Shown piece after piece: positions 1 to 13,244 of a stretch of 64,000 nt of DNA. A model generated the notes under the pieces. The model saw nothing but the letters and a program-made list of their open reading frames with translations. It made no database searches and had not been told where the DNA came from. The first letter of the stretch is position 1; each line of letters starts with the position of its first letter. Position numbers and translations under genes: made by a program. Source of the DNA: Pilaira anomala (Eukaryota; Mucoromycota; Mucoromycetes; Mucorales; Mucoraceae); contig JAIXMQ010000094.1 in NCBI GenBank assembly GCA_025716855.1, forward strand, positions 1-64,000. The letters are read 5' to 3'.

Positions 1-1610
1 TATCTCCAATATTATTTTTATATACTTTTCGTGAAAATCATTTATTCTTTTAGGATATACGAAAGAAAGGTATAGTCCCATTCTCATCTGAAGGGTTGTA
101 TCTCCTGCCTATACTTACGAAAACCCTCAAATGGAAGACACCTAGTGGATAACTTCAGATATATACGGATGTATCTTAAAATTGCTTAAATCGGTTCATA
201 AAAGCTGATTGAAAATAGCTTAAAGTATCGTGTTTACATGCATAATGTGTATTCAAAGTGTATGCAGTATCTTGCATTTTCGCTCGAGATTTCAGCCGTT
301 AGGATCAGGAGACTTGACACTGCTTGAGTCGGGTCGCAAAATAAAAAGTTTAAAAGGCCCCGTATATACCTGCATGAGGATGCATGTTTAGCCCACCCCC
401 CCCCCCCCTTATTTAACCCAGAAATTCAAACCTTAGATACATTCTACAAACTCTCTTTTATTAATTTCTCTTTTAATTGTATTTTAGAACACTTTACTTA
501 ATGTTTTAGGTCTATTTCAGAACTATCAGATCGAGTGTAAGTATCCTGGCTAACTCCAATAATATTTAACTGCTTTGTTTCTGTTAATTACTTTGGTGGC
601 AATGTCATTCATTAGTTATGATAACTACCTGACATTTAATGACAGGCTTAGTCCATTAGATTAACTATTGCGGCTAGTATATAAGCCAATTTGACAAAAT
701 TATATTATTCATTACTTTTTATGTTACTTGGTATCAAGATTAAGTAGCAATCATATACATTTTTCTTTTGGTATATAACTATTGTCTTAACATACAATAG
801 AGACTTCAATCAGTAAAACTTTCTATGGCTAACTAATCTTATGTACAAACTTTTATTTTGTAAATTTTCTCCCATCCTATTTTAGCCTGCACTCTATTTC
901 AAAGATCAAAGCACTAGTAATTTTTTAATAAAAATAAGCAAAAATTAAAAGCTGTTAGCAATAAAGTTTATGAAATCGAAAACTGTTTTTATTGCTAATA
1001 TAGTTTTAATTCAACCATCGTTTATGTACGTGAATATATTCAAAAAAAAACAAAATACATACACTGTATATTGATTTAGCCATTATATCGATATTTAACC
1101 AAGCTTGTCAGCGAAAGAGAGCAAATAAGATATATTTAATTCTGTCATACAAATGGGAAGTTACATCATTTGTAAAAAATATCAACTTGACTTGAAAGAG
1201 ATGTCGCATATTTGCTGTTTGGCTGTACCACCTATCGTATCTCCTTTTGGCCGACAAAAAAAAAACCTGGGCTTTAATGCGTTTGAGATAAAAAGAAATA
1301 TACTATGATGATAGTCATCGAATATATATTTTATATATATATATATATATTAGACGATAAAATTCATAAGAAATATATCAATTATCCTTTTAGATGATAC
1401 ATGTTTTTCGTTCTTTACTTTTTCCTTAACTACTGTAAACCATTTCCATGATTAGTTTTCACGTTACACACATCAAAATGTCTTCCACGGTCAGCTGATC
1501 TTGACTTCCATGCTTATTTAAAGCAACTCCTTTTTTCAGTCTTTGAAAAGATGAATCTGTTTTATTTTTACTTTTCCTTTTTATTTCTCTATTTTTCTAC
1601 ACCAAATAAA
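1..1610. other. Upstream spacer, no gene seen
   Basis: No convincing coding region is visible on either strand. The stretch is AT-rich with a run of about 13 C near 397-409, a TA-rich run near 1321-1350 and many in-frame stops. The last 60 bases before the next gene contain an in-frame ATG at 1551, but family resemblance of the next protein favours the later ATG at 1611. Confidence 0.5.
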
Positions 1611-3310
1611 ATGACTCTTCAAAGCTTTGTTACTGTTTCCAAGGATTCTGATTTCCCTATTCAAAATATTCCTTTTGGTGTATTTTCCACAAGTGATAAG
1701 GTATATCTATATATCAATATATTGTTACTTGTAAATACTTATTTCGATCTATAATCTAGTCCACTCCTCGTGTTGGTACCGCTATTGGAGATAAGGCTGT
1801 TGATCTCTCAGAGATTGCTAAAGCTGGTTTATTAGATGATGTAAAAGGTTTAAATGATCCCGCCAAGATTTTTAGTGAGGTAAGTTTAAGGGAGGTTTTT
1901 TTTTCTCGGTTATCATATACTGATGTGTGTGTGTAAAAAAAAAAAAAACAATAATAGCCAAGCTTAAATACATTCATGTCATTGGGTCGTCCTGTTTGGA
2001 AAGCAACTCGTTTAGCTATTCAAGAACTTTTATCCAAGGATAATGCTAAATTGAGAGATAACTCTGAACTTTTACAAAAGGTTTTGGTCCCTTTGACCGA
2101 AGTTAAAATGCATTTGCCTGCAAAGATTGGGTAAGTCTTTTTTTTTTCGTTTCTTCCAAATAATGTATTAATAATTATCTTATAGTGACTACACTGATTT
2201 CTATTGTTCTCGCGAACATGCTACTAACGTTGGTATTATGTTCCGTGGTAAAGATAATGCACTTCAACCTAATTGGCTTCATATTCCTGTCGGTTACCAT
2301 GGTCGTGCTTCTTCCGTTGTCGTTTCAGGTACCGATATACGTCGTCCCGCCGGTCAAAAGCTTCCTGCAAAAGATGCCAAAGAGCCTGTCTTTGGACCAT
2401 CTGGTAGATTAGATATTGAGTTGGAAGTTGGATGGTTTGTTGGTAAAGGTAATAACCTTGGTGAAAGAATTGATATCAACGATGCCCAAGATCATATCTT
2501 TGGTCTTGTCTTAGTAAATGATTGGAGTGGTAAAGTATAAAATATATAGTGTTTTATTTAATAGTGGATTAACACGTATTATTTTCGTTTTTTTTTTAAA
2601 AAAAAAAAAAAAAGCTCGTGATATTCAAGCTTGGGAATATGTCCCTTTGGGTCCTTTCTTAGGTAAGAGTTTCGGTACTTCAATCTCTCCTTGGATCGTT
2701 ACGATGGATGCTCTTGAACCTTTCCTCATTAGTGGTCCTAATCAAGAGTCTCCCAAACCTTTACCTTACCTTCAAGAGAATAAGCCTTCTGCTTATGATA
2801 TTAACCTCCAAGTTCAAATTAAACGTAAGTATACATGAATGTGTATGTATGTGTGGGTGTGAAAGAGACTAAAAGCTCAATATATTTGTACATATAGCTG
2901 CTGAAAATTCCAAGTTTGAAACTGTCAGTAACTCCAACCTCAAGCACATGTATTGGTCTGTCACTCAACAATTAGCGCATCATACTGTCAATGGTTGTAA
3001 CATGAGACCAGGAGATATGGGAGCTACTGGTACCATTTCCGGACCTGTAAGTATATATAATTGTAAACTTAACAGTAACGATTTATTAAACAAGTTTAAA
3101 TTATAGGAAAAAGGATCTTATGGTTCATTATTAGAAATTACTTGGAGTGGCAAAGATAAAATCACATTCGAAAATGGCGTTGAACGTACATTCTTACAAG
3201 ATGGTGATGAAGTAAAAATCACAGGCCAAGCTGGTAAAGATAGCACATTAGGCTATCAAATCGGTTTCGGTGAGTGCAGTGGAAAAATCCTTCCCTGTTT
3301 GTATCAATAA
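1611..3310 (+). CDS. FAH: Fumarylacetoacetase (fumarylacetoacetate hydrolase)
   Basis: This enzyme cleaves fumarylacetoacetate to fumarate and acetoacetate, the last step of tyrosine breakdown in the cytosol. I read seven exons: 1611-1700, 1760-1879, 1958-2130, 2186-2529, 2615-2824, 2898-3046 and 3107-3310, all joined in frame at GT/AG borders, for a product of about 420 residues, the usual family length. The N-terminal SH3-like domain begins [19 protein letters not shown]. Active-site segments known from the mammalian enzyme are present: [12 protein letters not shown] (metal Asp and catalytic His), [10 protein letters not shown] (two metal Glu), and [19 protein letters not shown] followed by GKSFG (metal Asp, Arg, Gln, Lys). 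An earlier in-frame ATG at 1551 would add a hydrophobic 20-residue leader not typical of the family, so 1611 is preferred. No other tyrosine-pathway gene lies nearby. Confidence 0.95.
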
Positions 3311-3528
3311 ATTTAAATAAAAATCCACATGACTTGACTTTATAACTAACTATACTTTTGTACATTTTCGGTGATTTTTTCCCCCGGCGAAACACTACAA
3401 TTAACATGACGTATAACACGTTATACTCTAAACTCAAAACTAAATTGATTAAAATATACCTCTATTTTTATTTTTTTCTCTTTCTTTTATCTCTTTTTCA
3501 TTTAAATTTAATAATATAATTATTGGTC

Positions 3529-4965
3529 ATGTCTAATAGTAGTAACAGTGATAGATCTTATGGGTTTCAACTCGAATCCGAGATTGAAAGTAGTGAAGAA
3601 GCGTGTGCTGAGTTACCACCTGGCTATCGATATGTAGCAGATACGCGTCGTCAAAGTATGATGCCAGAGCATAACTTGTCACCAGATTTAGAAAATACAT
3701 GCGATAATATTCGTAGACGCGGTTACTTACCTATTGAAAACTATGGTATTATTGGTAATATGCGAACCATTGCGCTTATAGGTACAGATGCATCCTGTGA
3801 TTTCTTTTGTTATCCAAAATTTGATTCTCCATCAATTTTTTGTCGTGTACTTGATAAAGATAAAGGTGGTCATTTTTCTATTGCACCTAGTACAGCACAT
3901 ACAAGCAATAAGCAAATGTATCTTCCCAACAGTAACATTTTGACAACTCGTTTTTTATCAGATGAAGGTGTATCAGAAATAATAGATTATATGCATGTTC
4001 CTGCAAATGGACAACGTATAACAACAAAACCACTTTTGCCCTGGATTATACGTAAAGTCAGAGTAATTCGAGGCTCAGTTTCATTCAAGATGGAATGTTA
4101 TCCTGCCTTCAATTATGCTAGAGATAAACATCATATACAAGTTGTAAATGAGCCAATATCGGATGATCAGCAAGCGATCGCCGGTATGGAAGCAAAGCTG
4201 TATCCAAAAGAAGAATTAAATTATTATGCTGGAAGTGACCGTGTGATTTTTGAAAGTGAATGTGGTTTAACAATGGATTTGCGTCATTTGGTGAAATGTG
4301 GTGAATTTGAGTGCCCGATTGTCAAATTCCATGTGGATAAAGAAGATACTGCTCATTTGGGACATGGTGTCTATTCCAAATTCGATTTAAAAGAAACACA
4401 AGAGGTTGTATTTGTATTCCGTGAAGTACCTATACCAACAGATCGTACCACTGAAACTGCAATTGATCGTAGGTTTAGATTAGCCTCTGACCCCCCTCTG
4501 ACTTTGAGTCTTTTAGACGCTTTATTCAGACAAACAAGCACGTATTGGTTGGAATGGGTCACTCAAAGTACTTATAAAGGTCGTTGGAGAGAGCATGTAT
4601 TAAGAAGTGCTTTAACGTTGAAATTATTGACTTATGAACCAGTAACTATTATTATTATTATTATTACCTTTCTCTTTATTGATTATTATACATAGACTGG
4701 TGCGGTAGTGGCTGCTCCAACCTTTGGCTTTCCTGAAGGTTAGTTTTTTCTTAAAGATTTCCATTTTTTTTTTCTTTTTGAATTCTGACTGAATAGTTAT
4801 ATGTATATATAGCTATAGGCGGGCCTCGTAATTGGGATTATCGTTATGTATGGATTCGCGACTCTTCTTTTACAATTTATGCATTCCTTCGATTAGGATT
4901 CAGTCATGAAGCAAAAGAGTTTATGAACTACATTAAAAACCGATGTGATGATTTGGTAATTATTC

Positions 4966-5001
<36 letters not shown>

Positions 5002-6026
5002 TTCTATCTATTATAATCTAATCATATCTATGTCCATATATATAGAATGAAGATGGTTCATTGAATATCATGTACAGTATCGACGGTGTAAAAAAGTTGG
5101 AAGAAGAAGATTTGTTACATTTAGATGGTTATCGTGAATCAAAACCCGTGCGTATTGGTAATGGAGCTTATGATCATATTCAGTTGGATATTTATGGTGA
5201 ATTAATGGATGGCATATATTTATACAACAAATATGGATCACCTATTTCTTATGATATGTGGTGTGCTGTTCGTAAACTGGCTGATTACGTTTGTGGAAAC
5301 TGGAACATACCTGACATGTCCATCTGGGAGGTTAGAGGGCGTAAACAACAATTTACATACTCTCTGATCATGTGCTGGGTCGCATTAGATAGAGGTAATG
5401 TCAATGACGATACTATATGTATGATGGAATAATAAAAAAAAAAACTAATAAGTTATGCATGCGTAGCTTTGAGACTGGCTGAAAAACGTGTATTTCCTTG
5501 TCCTAATCGCTTTAAATGGATGGAGACAAGAGATGAAATATATGAACTTGTTCAGAATAAATGTTACAACCATGAACTAAAGATGTTTACACAAAGCGTT
5601 GAGTCACCCGATGCTTTGGACGCCAGTACGTTGATTATGCCATTAGTATTCTTTTCTTCACCAACGGATCCAAGACTATTAAATACCATAAGCCGAATTT
5701 TAATGCCTCCCGAGAAAGGAGGTCTTGTAGCGAATGATCTTGTATTTAGATACAACTTCTTAACTACAGATGATGGTGTAGGTGGGCTAGAAGGTGCTTT
5801 CTCAATGTGTACGTTTTGGTTAGTTGAAGCTTTGACAAGAGCTGGGAAATACGATAAGAAACTATTGAATCGTGCTGTTGTTATGTTTGAAAAAATGTTA
5901 TCGTATGGTAATCATCTCGGCTTATTCTCGGAAGAAGTTGCTAGATCTGGAGAACTATTGGGTAATTTTCCTCAAGCGTTCACTCATCTGTCATTTATTA
6001 GTGGTAAGTTATTACATATATAAAAA

Positions 6027-6063
<37 letters not shown>

Positions 6064-6272
6064 ATATATATATATATTTGTTAGCCGAGATTGTGTATGT
6101 GTGATATAAGGGATAGAGTCGCATATTAAATAGGGATAAGGGGGGTGAGAAAGGAAAGGAAGATGGGTAAAGGAGGGGAAAGTATAAAATATATATATTT
6201 ATTAATATTATTTTCTTCATAGCTGCTTACAACTTGGATCGTGTATTATCTCATTCAAAAGAAAATGATTAG
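3529..6272 (+). CDS. Glycoside hydrolase family 15 protein (glucoamylase/trehalase-like)
   Basis: Six exons are read: 3529-4641, 4696-4738, 4813-4955, 5046-5394, 5467-6003 and 6223-6272, giving 744 residues. The C-terminal two thirds is an (alpha/alpha)6 GH15 catalytic domain: the blocks [34 protein letters not shown] and [19 protein letters not shown] are family signatures, with the Glu in IWEVRG and the Glu in SEEVA as likely general acid and base. The part around residues 70-330 is the trehalase-like N-terminal beta domain found in cytosolic GH15 proteins (it starts [19 protein letters not shown]). There is no signal peptide, so it is probably intracellular; the first 60 residues are a polar extension. 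Substrate cannot be told from sequence; trehalose or short alpha-glucans are the usual candidates. The last intron (6004-6222) is long and carries a TG microsatellite. The ATG at 3529 is the first in the frame. Confidence 0.9.
6028..6058. repeat. (TG)n microsatellite inside the last GH15 intron
   Basis: About 14 TG units followed by a TA-rich run lie within the intron 6004-6222, which is the longest intron of the GH15 gene. Confidence 0.85.
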
Positions 6273-6643
6273 TTAAATTGATAGGATGGTTAATTGAAAA
6301 ATAAAATAAATAAATATTGAGATTAAAATCTCATGAGTCGGTTCCTACTTTGTAATAAACCGAATTGTGTTTATTTTTTTTTCTATTGTTCAAAATGGAA
6401 TCATATTATCTAGTATAAGTAGGTGCCTTAAGAATCCCTTAATATTTTTTTTTTTTATCTTTCTCTTTCTCATATTTTTATTTTCCTTTTCTCACAGTCT
6501 CTAACACACACATTACATAGTAAACACACACAAATACATTCCACATATTATTCTATTTAATCCAGTTTCTTTTTCTATCTTTTTTGTACCTTTTTTTTTT
6601 TGATATATTCATCTCTTTTAAATTACATATATATATACAAACA

Positions 6644-7530
6644 ATGAAAAGTGTTCGATTATCATTCAGAAAAAAATTTGACGATCAATATACATTTGAC
6701 CTTCAAAACAATGTAAAAGAGCACAGACATTTTTTTCCTCCCATTGTTTATGTTTGTTTAATTTTGTTTCTAACTATAATTCTTTAGCTCACCGTTCATG
6801 ACTTTCACTCAATTGTTGGGCTTTTTAATCAAGCTACACGTCTCAGACCACCACCAGGTCCCAAGATACTTTGGATTGGTGCATTACTTACAATGTGGTT
6901 AACTTCTTCTATTTCCTTCTATTTATGTTGGATTCATTTTCAAAATCCTTATATTCTTGTTGCATTACCTGCTTCCATCATCACCAGCTCATTCTTTATG
7001 GCTTGGTTACATAGAAGTAGAAGAACCAAGGTAAACAGTTAATAATTATTTGTTTACATCATTAGTTATATGATACTGATCCATATACACGTTATACATA
7101 TGTATAGTTTGAGCGAAACATTCTCGAAATATGCAGTCGTTTAAACGCAACAGAAAACATCCGTGGGATTAATTTCAGGTTTAATAAAAACGGTCTTGAT
7201 GTAACGCCTTTCCGAATCCAATCGCTATCTGGTATAAAATCTGTCTACGTAAGAAAAACAAATATAAAAAATTTAATATATTGTTTGTCTAATAACCACC
7301 AAATTCCATAGGCTATTGATATTGAATTTGATGATCGTTATAATGCTCTCAAAAGCCGTCAATTTAACCGACGTTCACGCTCTGAAGATGACATGGGATA
7401 CGTTTTACCACCTAAAACTGCTTATTTTAATAATCAATATGCAGATGAAAAGGGTACAAATTCCATGTTTCAAGAGCCACCACCATCTTGGTCACCTCCA
7501 TACAACGAAAAGGCCCAACATTTTGTTTAA
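6644..7530 (+). CDS. Hypothetical protein with two membrane helices
   Basis: Four exons, 6644-6712, 6788-7030, 7108-7248 and 7312-7530, join in frame to 223 residues. I do not recognise the family. Two hydrophobic segments are clear: one around residues 50-75 (ILWIGALLTMWLTSSISFYL) and one around 82-102 (YILVALPASIITSSFFMAWL), separated by a short loop WIHFQN, so a hairpin in a membrane is likely. The following HRSRRTK run suggests the positive side faces the cytosol. After that comes a soluble tail with a Pro-rich end (PPPSWSPPYNEKAQHFV). The start ATG follows an A-rich leader (tacaaacaATG). The regular intron sizes and preserved frame argue for a real gene. Confidence 0.75.
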
Positions 7531-8230
7531 ATACAACAATCTCTAGTTTTTCTTTCTTGTAATTTAGTCCTTTTTCTCTCTCTCATTGTTATCATTAACA
7601 ATTTTTCTCTTTTTAAAACTTCTTGTCCCTCCCATTTTTTTTTCTTTCTCTCTCTCTCTCTCTCTCTGAAGCAGTTCTACTGTTTGCATATAATAAATAA
7701 TTGTTGTTCAATTTAAAACAAAAAAATTTCAAATGAATAGTTAAATATAACACTATGTGAAATAAACTAGCATTTTTTGTTACTGTTATAAAATTTTTCT
7801 GTCTGTTAGTCATAGTAATATGCCATTCTTTTTGTTTCAGGGGTTCTGACATTTTACATAAATATATACTATGAGCTAATACATTTAAAGTTACATGTAG
7901 GTTTTACATATAAAATCTGGGGGGTGACGATAGAAATGTGGAGGAATAAAAGAAGATAGATACATTTTTTTTTGTTATGATCTACACTTGGAACAACATG
8001 TTTTTGTTGCTCAACGTTTTTTAGTTTGCTAACTACGTTTTTTTTTTTAGAAAATCTACATAAAAGATGCAATCATAATTGACAAAAAAAGAAATATTAT
8101 AAATAGTTTTTTTTTTTTTTTTGCCTTCATACTCGTGTAAAGTATGATTAAATTTTCATAGTTAGTAAAGTGACATTATTCATCAATCATACATATTTAG
8201 CAAGTCTCCTCGATTTTGACATATTATTCT

Positions 8231-8265
<35 letters not shown>

Positions 8266-8360
8266 CAGGGTTATTAAAGAGGCAAAGGGATGATGATTGA
8301 GGGAATGTTACACAGCAGTTGATTAAGGAAATAATCACGAAAAAAAAAAGGGTCGCTCAT
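7531..8360. other. Intergenic, with poly-A tract
   Basis: No gene is seen. It contains a CT-rich stretch near 7640-7670, several T or A runs of 10-17 bases, and one uninterrupted run of 32 A at 8232-8263. The F-box gene that follows has its first ATG at 8361; the frame is open further upstream but without an ATG. Confidence 0.5.
8232..8263. repeat. Poly-A tract (32 A)
   Basis: This is an uninterrupted run of A about 100 bases upstream of the F-box gene. It could be a nucleosome-excluding promoter element or the tail of an old retroposed sequence; the sequence does not decide which. Confidence 0.9.
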
Positions 8361-9938
8361 ATGTCTTCTATCAACCAATACCCTTTTGAAGTCTTGTACA
8401 AAATCGCAAGTTATTTAGAAAAGAATGATCAACGTACTTGCCTTATTATATGTAGGTCATGGTATCGACCTTTTTTAGAAATACTTTACAGACAAGTTCA
8501 GATTAAAGATTTACGTGCCTTTCGATCGTTTCTTGTCAACATCACACACCACCGTCATCAGCCCAACTTATATGTCAAGAAGCTCGAGATGCCTTACACA
8601 AAAAGTGATTGGGAACTTTCAGAACGAGCCATGATGTTTACTGAGTTCGAGTTACTGGCACGCCATTGTATTCATTTAACCGAGATTTCATTTATCGAAA
8701 GTCGTTATTGGGGATGGATGGCCAAATTAGACTTGACTCAATACTGGCTTCATTTAACAAAGTTACCACTTTCTTTCGGTAGTAGAGACTCATATTATGT
8801 ATTTCAAGCCATGACTAACCGTATCACATCACTTGAGCTTCGGGCAAGCTTTCCATCACCCTTAACCGTTTGGAACTTAATACCACGCATACAAAACCTT
8901 CATACATTATATATTCACGATCGAACCATGCCATTACGTATCTCACATTTACAACAGTTGGATCATGTAGAAAATCTTACTTTAATAACAAAATTGATAC
9001 CTCCTGAAGACGATTTACAAAGACCATTACCACCTACACGATTAAAAACGTTTGCTTGCGCTATTGATGACCCAAATTCAGCTTGGTTTTCAGTTTTTAG
9101 ATCATATTATAAGGACATTGACAAGTTAACAGTGCATTGTCTTACAGATAGAAGCAGTACAGAGGATGCATTATTGAAAATGATCGGAGCCATACTTGAT
9201 ACCACACATGCTACACGTATCCAGCAGGTCAAGGCGAGCTTTCACGATACACATGATTTTAGACTCACGGTAGAAAGTGTGATTATGGATATTATATACG
9301 ATTACACTATTTGGGATAGACGTGGTATACCGTCTATCATTGAATTTGATATAAAATACTATGATGCTAGTGTATTTGTGTATCCACGAAATTCATTTGA
9401 ATCCATCTTTTCGAGAAGTAATAGAGGACACCATCTATTCAAGATGATCAGGAGTTGGTCGGATGATGAGAACGAAAAGGATGAAATTGGATTTCTTGCG
9501 AGTTTGATGAAGGAACCTATTCACCTTCAATTGAACCAGCTTACGATCACAAGAGTGACACATTGCTTAGGACCGACCCCAGTATTTCATTTAGACCTTC
9601 TCTTGCATCAATTCCCTCAATTAGAATACTTTTCTTTCACAGTCTCTAAAAGAATCAATATAAACAAAAAAAGATTAGGCAGACCTGAACCGATGGAAGG
9701 TGCTGAGATGTTGATTAGTAAAGATACTATGATTACAAATCGACGTTTTCATCCGCTTCAGGTATTAAAGATTAAATCAACCAAAATCAATCGTTCTGTG
9801 TACCATTATTTATTTAAATCATGTACAAGACTTCGAAAATTGTATTTGGATCATTGTTATTTTAAGGACGATGAAACCGTTATAGCTATCGAATACTTTT
9901 GCTTGCAACATGGTGTTGAATTGATCATTATAAATTAA
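8361..9938 (+). CDS. F-box protein with leucine-rich C-terminal part
   Basis: A single exon codes for 525 residues. The N-terminus (residues 6-50) fits a cyclin-type F-box: YPFEVLYKIASYLEKND, then CLIICRSWYRPFLEILYRQV, with the spaced Leu/Ile and the C-x-W pattern that contacts Skp1. The rest has irregular leucine-rich strands such as LYVKKLEMPY, HLTEISFI, ITSLELRA and LRKLYLDHCYF, as in fungal F-box/LRR proteins that choose substrates for SCF ubiquitin ligases. The substrate cannot be inferred. The frame is open upstream to about 8319 but only through a TTG, so the ATG at 8361 is used. The gene resembles the second F-box gene in this window in architecture (F-box followed by the motif LY[RK]x[VI]QIK), so the two are likely paralogues of an expanded family. 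Confidence 0.85.
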   Translation: MSSINQYPFEVLYKIASYLEKNDQRTCLIICRSWYRPFLEILYRQVQIKDLRAFRSFLVNITHHRHQPNLYVKKLEMPYTKSDWELSERAMMFTEFELLARHCIHLTEISFIESRYWGWMAKLDLTQYWLHLTKLPLSFGSRDSYYVFQAMTNRITSLELRASFPSPLTVWNLIPRIQNLHTLYIHDRTMPLRISHLQQLDHVENLTLITKLIPPEDDLQRPLPPTRLKTFACAIDDPNSAWFSVFRSYYKDIDKLTVHCLTDRSSTEDALLKMIGAILDTTHATRIQQVKASFHDTHDFRLTVESVIMDIIYDYTIWDRRGIPSIIEFDIKYYDASVFVYPRNSFESIFSRSNRGHHLFKMIRSWSDDENEKDEIGFLASLMKEPIHLQLNQLTITRVTHCLGPTPVFHLDLLLHQFPQLEYFSFTVSKRININKKRLGRPEPMEGAEMLISKDTMITNRRFHPLQVLKIKSTKINRSVYHYLFKSCTRLRKLYLDHCYFKDDETVIAIEYFCLQHGVELIIIN

Positions 9939-10876
<938 letters not shown>

Positions 10877-12526
10877 TTAAGCAGATGAGGTAGAAGCAGT
10901 TGGAGTTTGTGTTTGAAGATAAGTTTGAATTCTTTTATCTTTTATGACCTTTTTGTTTAAAGGATGTTCAACAATCGGTGGCATATTTAAGATGGGTACA
11001 GCATGCTGCTGCTGTTGCTGTTGTTGAATTGAATTTGGATCATCATAATGAGTAGTAGTAGTAGTAGTAGTAGGTGTCATTACAAAAGAATTTTTACTAT
11101 CATTTGTTATAGGAGGATATTGAAATGGATGTGGAGATATACTTGTTGGAGTATTTTTATAAGTAGTTGGTTCTAATTCAGATAAGGGTCTATTAGTAGG
11201 ATTTCTTTTTGATTTTAATGCAGCAGAAGAAGAATCATTAGAATCTTTTCTTTTTTGCTGTTGCTGTTGCTGGTGATAAAGATGTTTTTTATTAGATGTT
11301 ACACGCGATTTATTATGATTATTTCCACGTGTAGATTCTTTTACAGGTGGTGGTGGTGGTGGTGGTGATGGAGTTAAAGTAACTTTTTCGTTTGGTCCAA
11401 TACTCCTTTGTTGTTGTTCATGAAAGCTCCTAACATTTTGTTTTTGTTGACGTAGATGAGGATTATTAGTTGAACGATATTTAGGTAAAGGTTGGGGATT
11501 ATTATATGGATCATATGCATTATCTGGTTTTTGTGGCCAAAGTTCATTCTGATCAGATTCATCAAACATTGTAACATCACGCCATACAGCCAATTCATCT
11601 TGTTGTTGATTATTTTGATGATGATGTTGTTGAATATGAAAATTTGCACCAGTTAAACTTTGTTCACTTGTACTTCCTTTATTCTTCTTTTTTCTTTTAT
11701 TATTATATTGAAAACTCCAATGTTTTACTTGTTCTACTTGTTTTTCATCATCATATGTTGGAATTGTAAAGAAAGCAGAAGAAATGAACCAAAATATTAA
11801 TCCAATAAAGAGGAGAATAAGGGCCATGGCAAATATAACTACCTCAATTTGAACTGCATGTCTAGCACAATATACATTATTATTTAAACTTTTACATGTC
11901 TGTTTAATCATTCGAAAGTATTGATCATAAGTTGATCCAAAAGCATAAGCAAGTAATATAGATGTTGCCACTATTAATCCAAATACTATTTTACGATAAA
12001 TATATTTTCCTCTTCTATTTGCCCATAATCCAATTAAAAATGCTATACAACTAAATATGGTTGCTAAGATTAATGGTATAATTCGATTGAGAGATGTAGT
12101 ATTGGTAAGGGGTGGAATTGCATTATGTTCAGTTGCGACCTGAAGAATAGTTGATACATCTAATAATAATAATAAATAAATAAATAAACAGTTAGAGTAA
12201 TAATGATATCATTCAATTTTACCTGGTTGGTATTTTAGGTTAGTTGGTGTACATGAGCAATTCAAAGCATACATGTAACAATGTTTCCATAATCCAAAAG
12301 AAACTGAATCAGGTGTAGTTAAATTACTAGAGATATTTCGATACAAGTAGACTTGGTGTAGTGACATACTGCTTTTAAATGAACAGCTAGAAGCATTATC
12401 ATTGGTTTCAAGCCAGCTACCAAATCCAATAGCTAATACGGCTAATAATAATGCTCCAATACGAACTGCAGGTAATACAACTTGTTCAAGAAATGGGCCA
12501 TAAGGTGATCGTTTCCCTATGGACAT
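10877..12526 (-). CDS. SUR7/PalI (Rim9) family tetraspan plasma-membrane protein
   Basis: Two exons, 12526-12223 and 12159-10877, join through a 63-base intron to a 528-residue protein. Helix 1 is near residues 20-38 (VLPAVRIGALLLAVLAIGF). A large outer loop follows with the claudin-like GLW-C-C pattern of this superfamily: FGLWKHCYMYALNCSC. Helices 2 to 4 are RIIPLILATIFSCIAFLIGL, IVFGLIVATSILLAYAFGS and VVIFAMALILLFIGLIFWF. The remaining 280 residues form a low-complexity cytosolic tail rich in Gln, Asn, Ser and Pro, including a run of seven Pro and poly-Thr. SUR7 members organise eisosome membrane domains, while PalI/Rim9 members act in pH sensing; the long tail is more like PalI, but this is not decisive. 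The gene ends next to a GA microsatellite. Confidence 0.75.
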
Positions 12527-12693
12527 AATATACAGAAACAAAGAATATATATAAAGAAGAGAAGAAGAAGAAAAAAAAAAAAAAAGAAATGGGAAATCAA
12601 ACTGGGTTGTTTTTAGATTATTTTTTTTTTTTCATGTAATACAAAAGGGTCTTAAAAAGAAAGAGAAAAAAGTGGTAGAAGAAAAGAGAGACA

Positions 12694-12727
<34 letters not shown>

Positions 12728-13244
12728 TCCCTTAAGTTAAACAAGTGTCCCGTATTTCCAAGGGGCGAATCAATTGAAGAAAATCTCGATAAAATGGTCG
12801 AATATAAACTAATAATAATTTGAAAGGAGAACAAAGTAATTAAAAGTAATAATAAACATTTTCAAGTCGACCACAAGCAGAGAAGAAGCCTCTTCATCAC
12901 TAAAAATTATCTTGTGTGGCAACAAAGGATATCTATTTTACTGCGAGAATAATGACCGTGCGTGAGGGAGAATAATAATTGACATGTCTGCACAGAGAAG
13001 ATCATTCCCTTGTTGTATTATTATCATGCTGAAACAGGGCACAATGAAAGAGTAAAAAGGCTCATTAGATAAATTTCATTGTCTCTCAGCACATTTTTTC
13101 CTTCTGTATTTGATATTATTCTAATTAAATCGGGTTATGGTTGTTTTTGTACAGAATAGAGTACCAAGTCGAACAAATTAAGGTGGTAGATTTTTTATTT
13201 AAATATATAATAATATGTACAGATGTGAAGAAAGAGGGGGTATA
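12527..13244. other. Promoter-side spacer with (TG)n repeat
   Basis: This is spacer between two minus-strand genes and should contain the promoter of the SUR7-like gene. A run of about 15 TG units lies near 12696-12726, and there are A and T runs. No coding region is seen. Confidence 0.5.

Noticed and set aside
1551..1610. Earlier in-frame ATG for fumarylacetoacetase
   Set aside because: It would add a Phe/Tyr/Leu-rich leader to a cytosolic enzyme; the family N-terminus matches the ATG at 1611.
5984..6220. Minus-strand open frame in the last GH15 intron
   Set aside because: It arises from TG and TA microsatellite sequence; the plus-strand exons on each side join in frame.
8319..8360. Upstream extension of the first F-box protein
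   Set aside because: The frame is open only from a TTG; the first ATG is at 8361, and the F-box begins right after it.
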